From Salvelinus alpinus (Eukaryota; Chordata; Actinopteri; Salmoniformes; Salmonidae), in assembly GCF_045679555.1 (NCBI RefSeq), contig NC_092100.1, positions 33,357,106 through 33,421,105 on the forward strand: a stretch of 64,000 bases of DNA. The letters are read 5' to 3'. The translations under genes and the position numbers were made by a program. Shown piece after piece: positions 58,894 through 64,000 of this stretch (the stretch's first letter is position 1; each line of letters begins with the position of its first letter). The notes under the pieces were generated by a model. That model searched no databases, was not told the DNA's origin, and was given only the letters and a program-made list of their open reading frames with translations.

Positions 58894-60965
58894 AATTTCC
58901 ATCAATTCCCATTTTTAAAGTGGCTGGAGTTGAGTCAGTATGTTGGCAGCGGCCGCTAAATGTTAGTGGTGGCTGTTTAACAGTCTGATGGCCTTGAGAT
59001 AGAAGCTGTTTTTCAGTCTCTCGGTCCCTGCTTTGATGCACCTGTACTGACCTCGCCTTCTGGATGATAGCGGGGTGAACAGGCAGTGGCTTGGGTGGTT
59101 GTTGTCCTTGATGATCTTTATGGCCTTCCTGTGACATCGGGTGGTGTAGGTGTCCTAGAGGGCAGGTAGTTTGCCCCCGGTGGTGCGTTCTGCAGACCTC
59201 ACTACCCTCTGGAGAGCCTTACGGTTGTGGGCGGAGCAGTTGCCGTACCAGGCGGTGATACAGCCCGACAGGATGCTCTCGATTGTGCATCTGTAGAAGT
59301 TTGTGAGTGCTTTTGGTGACAAGCCGAATTTCTTCAGCCTCCTGAGGTTGAAGAGGCGCTGCTGCGCCTTCTTCACAACGCTGTCTGTGTGGGTGGACCA
59401 ATTCAGTTTGTCCGTGATGTGTACACCGAGGAACTTAAAACTTTCCACCTTCTCCACTACTGACCCGTCGATGTGGATAGGGGGGTGCTCCCTCTGCTGT
59501 TTCCTGAAGTCCACAATCATCTCCTTTGTTTTGTTGACGTTGAGTGTGAGGTTATTTTCCTGACACCACACTCCGAGGGCCCTCACCTCCTCCCTGTAGG
59601 CCGTCTCGTCGTTGTTGGTAATCAAGCCTACCACTGTAGTGTCATCCGCAAACTTGATGATTGAGTTGGAGGCGTGCATGGCCACGCAGTCGTGGGTGAA
59701 CAGGGAGTACAGGAGAGGGCTCAGAATGCACCCTTGTGGGGCCCCAGTGTTGAGGATCAGCGGGGTGGAGATGTTGTTACCTACCCTCACCACCTGGGGG
59801 CGGCCCGTCAGGAAGTCCAGGACCCAGTTGCACAGGGCGGGGTCGAGACCCAGGGTCTCGAGCTTGATGACGAGTTTGGAGGGTACTATGGTGTTAAATG
59901 CTGAGCTGTAATCGATGAACAGCATTCTCACATGGGTATTCCTCTTGTCCAGATGGGTTAGGGCAGTGTGCAGTGTGGTTGCGATTGCGTCGTCTGTGGA
60001 CCTATTGGGTCGGTAAGCAAATTGGAGTGGGTCTAGGGTGTCCGGTAGGGTGGAGGTGATATGGTCCTTGACTAGTCTCTCAAAGCACTTCATGATGACG
60101 GAAGTGAGTGCTACGGGGCGGTAGTCGTTTAGCTCAGTTACCTTAGCTTTCTTGGGAACAGGAACAATGGTGGCCCTCTTGAAGCATGTGGGAACAGCAG
60201 ACTGGGATAAGGATTGATTGAATATGTCCGTAAACACACCAGCCAGCTGGTCTGCGCATGCTCTGAGGACGCGGCTGGGAATGCCGTCTGGGCCTGCAGC
60301 CTTGCGAGGGTTAACACGTTTAAATGTTTTACTCACCTCGGCTGCAGTGAAGGAGAGCCCGCAGGTTTTGGTAGGGGGCCGTGTCAGTGGCACTGTATTG
60401 TCCTCAAAGCGGGCAAAAAAGTTGTTTAGCCTGTCTGGGAGCAAGACATCCTGGTCCGCGACGGGGCTGGTTTTCTTTTTGTAATCCGTGATTGACTGTA
60501 GACCCTGCCACATACCTCTTGTGTCTGAGCTGTTGAATTGCGACTCGATTTTGTCTCTGTACTGGGACTTAGCCTGTTTGATTGCCTTGCGGAGAGAATA
60601 GCTACACTGTTTGTATTCGGTCATGCTTCCGGTCACCTTGCCCTGGTTAAAAGCAGTGGTTCGCGCTTTCAGTTTCACGCGAATGCTGCCGTCAATCCAC
60701 GGTTTCTGGTTTGGGAATGTTTTAATCGTTGCTGTGGGTACGACATCGTCAATGCACTTCCTAATGAACTCGCTCACCGAATCAGCATATTCGTCAATAT
60801 TGTTGTTGGACGCAATGCGGAACATATTCCAATCCGCGTGATCGAAGCAGTCTTGAAGCGTGGATTCAGATTGGTCGGACCAGCGTTGAACAGACCTGAG
60901 CGCGGGAGCTTGTTGTTTTAGTTTCTGTTTGTAGGCTGGAATCAACAAAATGGAGTCGTGGTCCA

Positions 60966-61050
60966 AAAGGGGGGCGGGGGAGGGCCTTTTCCGAAAGGGG
61001 GGCGGGGGAGGGAGCTTTTCCGAAAGGGGGGCGGGGGAGGGCCTTATATG
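60966..61050. repeat. Short G-rich tandem repeat inside the LINE endonuclease
   Basis: Three units of GGGGGGCGGGGGAGGG, 28-29 bp apart (two linked by CTTTTCCGAAA). On minus they repeat the peptide ALPRPPFG and shift the reading frame. Confidence 0.8.
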
Positions 61051-61370
61051 CGTCGCGGAAATTAGTATAACAATGATCTAGGGTTTTTCCAGCCCTGGTA
61101 GCACAATCGATATGCTGATAGAATTTAGGGAGTTTTGTTTTTAGATTAGCCTTGTTAAAATCCCCAGCTACGATGAATGCAGCCTCAGGGTGTGTGGTTT
61201 CCAGTTTACAAAGAGTCAGATAAAGTTCGTTCAGGGCCATCGATGTGTCTGCTTGGGGGGGAATATATACGGCTGTGATTATGATTGAAGAGAATTCCCT
61301 TGGTAGATAATGCGGTCGACATTTGATTGTGAGGAGTTCTAGATCAGGTGAACAGAATGACTTGCAATTT

Positions 61371-63570
61371 AATTGGCTAATTGGATAGAGGGAGAGAGAG
61401 AGGGAAGGGTTGTCCAGACTGTTTTCACACTTGCTTTGACCACCATATGACAGAAAGAGAAAGAAAACAGTTATGAGTTGAATGTAACAGTATGCCAGTG
61501 TCAGGGAGAACTGTAGCAGGTGAACCAACTGTGGTTTGTGACTACTATGATTTTCCATTGTAGCCAATTAAATTGCAGTAATTCCGTCACTGATTTTTCG
61601 GAAGCTACGTTACCAATTTGGGAACAGAATTTCGAGTTTTTGTCACTTAGTAATTCATAACCAAATAGATATCAGTAAAAACACTATAACTAATTGGTAG
61701 GTCTACCTTTACTTGTTAATTCTGTGTTTTCTTTCATTATCCTCCCTCCCAGTGTTGAGCAGTAGTGAACTACATGTAGTTCAACTAGTAATTTACCAAC
61801 ATTTTACAGTATCTTAGTGGTAGTTGAACTACATTTATTTTTTTTGCAAAAATTAAATATGGGTGAAGTAGGCAATAATCTCCTTTCTTTTTCGGCATCA
61901 GACCTGCCTAATTCTTACTTGAAACATAGTTTTTGTGTTGAATATGCTAAATGACACATTCTGTTAACAAAGTGATCTGTTCTTGCAATTTGTAGTCTAT
62001 GACATTTCAGATTTACATATGATAATTTTTTACGAAGTAGACTGGATGTAGTGAACTACTTTTTCAAAGTAACTTTAGTTAAGTAACTATATTTTTCTCA
62101 AGGGTGCCTTTAGTATAGCTTAACTTCTTCTAGTGTGAAGTAATTGGTAGCTTGGTAAACTATTCTGTATTTTCAAAGTAGCTTCCTCAACGCTCCCTCC
62201 TCTTGAGGGAGAGAAATTCGAAAATATCTTAAAGATATGTGGGTTTTTGGAAATGGAATTTCAAGGCACAGGGCAATATTTCTTAAACTTACACAAGGTA
62301 AATAATTTCTTCAAAACTAAAAATGTGTTGATATTAGTTGGCAGGGGTCTTTACTCCTAAATGATTGTGTTTTGATGTATTTCTAATACATTTTAATACG
62401 TTTTCCACGACCCCTTTTCCATCTGTTTCATCAGAAATCAAAGCCTTGCTTATTCCTAATATTTAGGATAGAACACGGTTGAAAAATGTATATATGCCTT
62501 AATTTCTCAAAAATATAGACACTTAGTTTTCATTTGACACCAGATTTGACATGCTCCTATGAACTTTATGTTGGCCCTCATGGGTCCTGTTACATGGAAA
62601 TGACCCTCAGTCAATAGGGGACTTAACATTCTACAAACACATCATACAATAATTAGTAGGTACATACTAGCTTAGCACTGAGATTAAAACTCTAGTTTAG
62701 TTTCACATCAAGTCAAACAGCAGTTACCAAAGCCATCTACTACAGCCATCTTTACCTCTGCACTGTTTTGAGACAAAGTTGATGAGCTCTCCATAAAGCC
62801 AGCCATACAAACAGCCTTCCCTCCCGCTCCCAGGTGTCCGCATTGTCCTAAGTCAGCCATCCATACTGTTAAAATGCATTTCCCTTTTAATCGGGATCAG
62901 AATGATTTTAGTAGCGTATTTTAAATTGTTGGTGTTGAGTTACCCAATTGACACCCTGCCTTACATTATAGCCTATTCCTCAAATGTCATTTTATTGTTA
63001 TTCAATATAAATTTGTTTACTGCAACTGTTATGAGCTTTATACAATATAGTTCACTGTAGTGTAGACCTAATAATACAAATTCAATGTCATGTTTTGAAC
63101 AAAGTAAGGTGGAATGGATTTCCTTGAAGGGAAGACAGGAGTCAGGGGCTGGTTCTTTTTCTTTTGTTTCCATGCTGCTAGACTTGCTTTGATGTTTCCT
63201 TCGTTTTATCTTCAGCCTGAAATAAAGGCAGGGGAGAAGGTCGATCAGAATCCATTACAGTAAGTTTGTGTGTGTGTGTGTGTGTGTGTTCATCTGTGGA
63301 TCATCATTCCTCAGAAGTTATTGGGGAGAGCTGTCTCCTGGACTGAGGAAATCCTACTACTTTTTATTAACACATTGAGACATTGAACAAATCTTCTAGA
63401 ATTAAAATCACAAAGATTTAGGGATACCTCTATGATGTAATGAAATGTAAAAGCTACAGTCCTGGTTTCTGTTATTTTACAGAAAATATTTCAATTTTTG
63501 GTGCACGGAGTTGTCTCTGGTGGAGATATACACTGAGTATACAAAACATTAGGAACATCTGCGCTTTCCA
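61371..63570. other. frmd5 intron 1, little recognised
   Basis: A 16-bp word next to the LINE edge (61356-61371) recurs inverted at 61562-61577. Near 61,755-62,180 repeated AGTAGTGAACTACATGTAGT-like text suggests a decayed MITE. A (GT)n run lies at about 63,263-63,290. There are no exons. Confidence 0.4.
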
Positions 63571-63579
63571 TGATTAAGG

Positions 63580-63905
63580 TAATTTGTACATGTAGGTAGG
63601 GGTAAAGTGACTATGCATAGATAATAAACAGTGAGTAGCTGTGTGTGGGGGGGGGGGTATCAATGCAAATAGTCTGAGTGGCCATTTGATTAATTGTTCA
63701 GCAGTCTGATGGCTTGGGGGTAGATGCTGTTAAGGAGCCTTTTGGACCTAGACATAACGCTCTGGTACTGCTTGCCATGCGGTAGCAGAGAGAACAGTCT
63801 ATGATTTGGGTGACTGGAGTCTTTGACAATTATTTGGGGCTTCCTCTGACACCGCCTAGTATAGTGATGTACTGGACTGTTTCCACTACTGGGCTGCACG
63901 TTGGC
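63580..63905 (-). pseudogene. L2-like LINE C-terminal fragment and 3' UTR
   Basis: The minus frame encodes YTRRCQRKPQIIVKDSSHPN then HRLFSLLPHGKQYQ and LLNSIYPQAIRLLNN, parallel to the end of the element at 59 kb. The 3' UTR follows to about 63,580 and includes a G-run near 63,645-63,657. Confidence 0.8.
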
Positions 63906-64000
63906 CAATAAAACGGATGGTCGAGGCGTGTTTTCCACTTCCACCCGGATCTGCGCCCTCTGTATCGCCATCTTTTCTTTATGCGAATTACGAGGATGTA

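Larger units (their letters stand above)
58430..61370 (-). mobile_element. L2-like LINE, 5'-truncated, nearly intact RT
   Basis: Minus-strand order: EN remnant (61370-60960: VAGDFNKANLK, TLDHCYTNFRDAYK), then a frame at 60966-59155 of 603 codons. This covers the RT ([82 protein letters not shown]) and most of the C-terminus. A single TAG at 59157-59155 (CTC-TAG) splits it from the rest (DTYTTRCHRKAIKIIKDNNH). The 3' UTR contains a 120-bp tandem duplication (58656-58893). The tail ends with ATCAAATCAAATC units at 58,430. The EN is broken by a tandem repeat and frameshift near 60,970-61,050. Confidence 0.9.

Overview
The window is teleost and almost certainly salmonid nuclear DNA. Coding sequence is split into short exons with GT/AG borders. 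The rest is packed with fish transposons: Tc1/mariner copies including two of the Sleeping Beauty type, 8-bp-TSD hAT elements, HpaI-type and Deu-domain SINEs, L2-like LINE pieces and gypsy-type LTRs with 5-bp TSDs. No bacterial operon, CRISPR array or prokaryotic signal is present.

Three protein genes and one tRNA gene are supported. (1) 1-16.7 kb, minus strand: the 5' half of an ALPK3-like alpha-kinase gene. It has a TATA/MEF2-type promoter at 16.76 kb, an inferred non-coding first exon, four complete coding exons and a fifth that runs off the left edge. The visible part covers the N-terminus, the first Ig domain and a long disordered region; the kinase domain lies outside. (2) 26.6-45.8 kb, plus strand: a MALT1-family paracaspase. 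Thirteen exons cover two Ig domains, the caspase-like domain (His268/Cys317 dyad and acidic P1 pocket) and the third Ig domain. A short N-terminal exon precedes them and no complete death domain is visible. (3) 53,098-53,169: an intact tRNA-His(GTG). (4) 54,484-54,585, plus strand: the first coding exon of an FRMD5-like FERM gene; the remaining 9.4 kb is its intron 1.

ALPK3 and the paracaspase are divergently transcribed. The same head-to-head arrangement is known for ALPK2 and MALT1 in human, so this locus looks like the sister paralogon and the paracaspase is probably a MALT1 ohnolog rather than MALT1 itself.

Repeat layout: 1.6-7.3 kb, MITE, solo LTR, and a Tc1 copy split by a hAT element; 10.6-14.2 kb, Tc1 and a hAT carrying two SINEs; 17-25.3 kb, hairpin MITEs, LINE fragments and a Sleeping Beauty-type copy inserted in an L2 LINE tail; 29.7-38.6 kb, paracaspase introns with a hAT MITE, several Tc1 copies and an LTR element holding a 27-bp coding minisatellite; 40.4-44.8 kb, a long hAT-like element plus Tc1; 46-52.7 kb, Tc1 copies broken by LINE tails, a solo LTR and a GA microsatellite; 55.9-63.9 kb, a second Sleeping Beauty-type copy, a hairpin-shaped satellite and two L2-like LINE pieces.

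Family names rest on recognised motifs and remembered human sequences, not on database searches.
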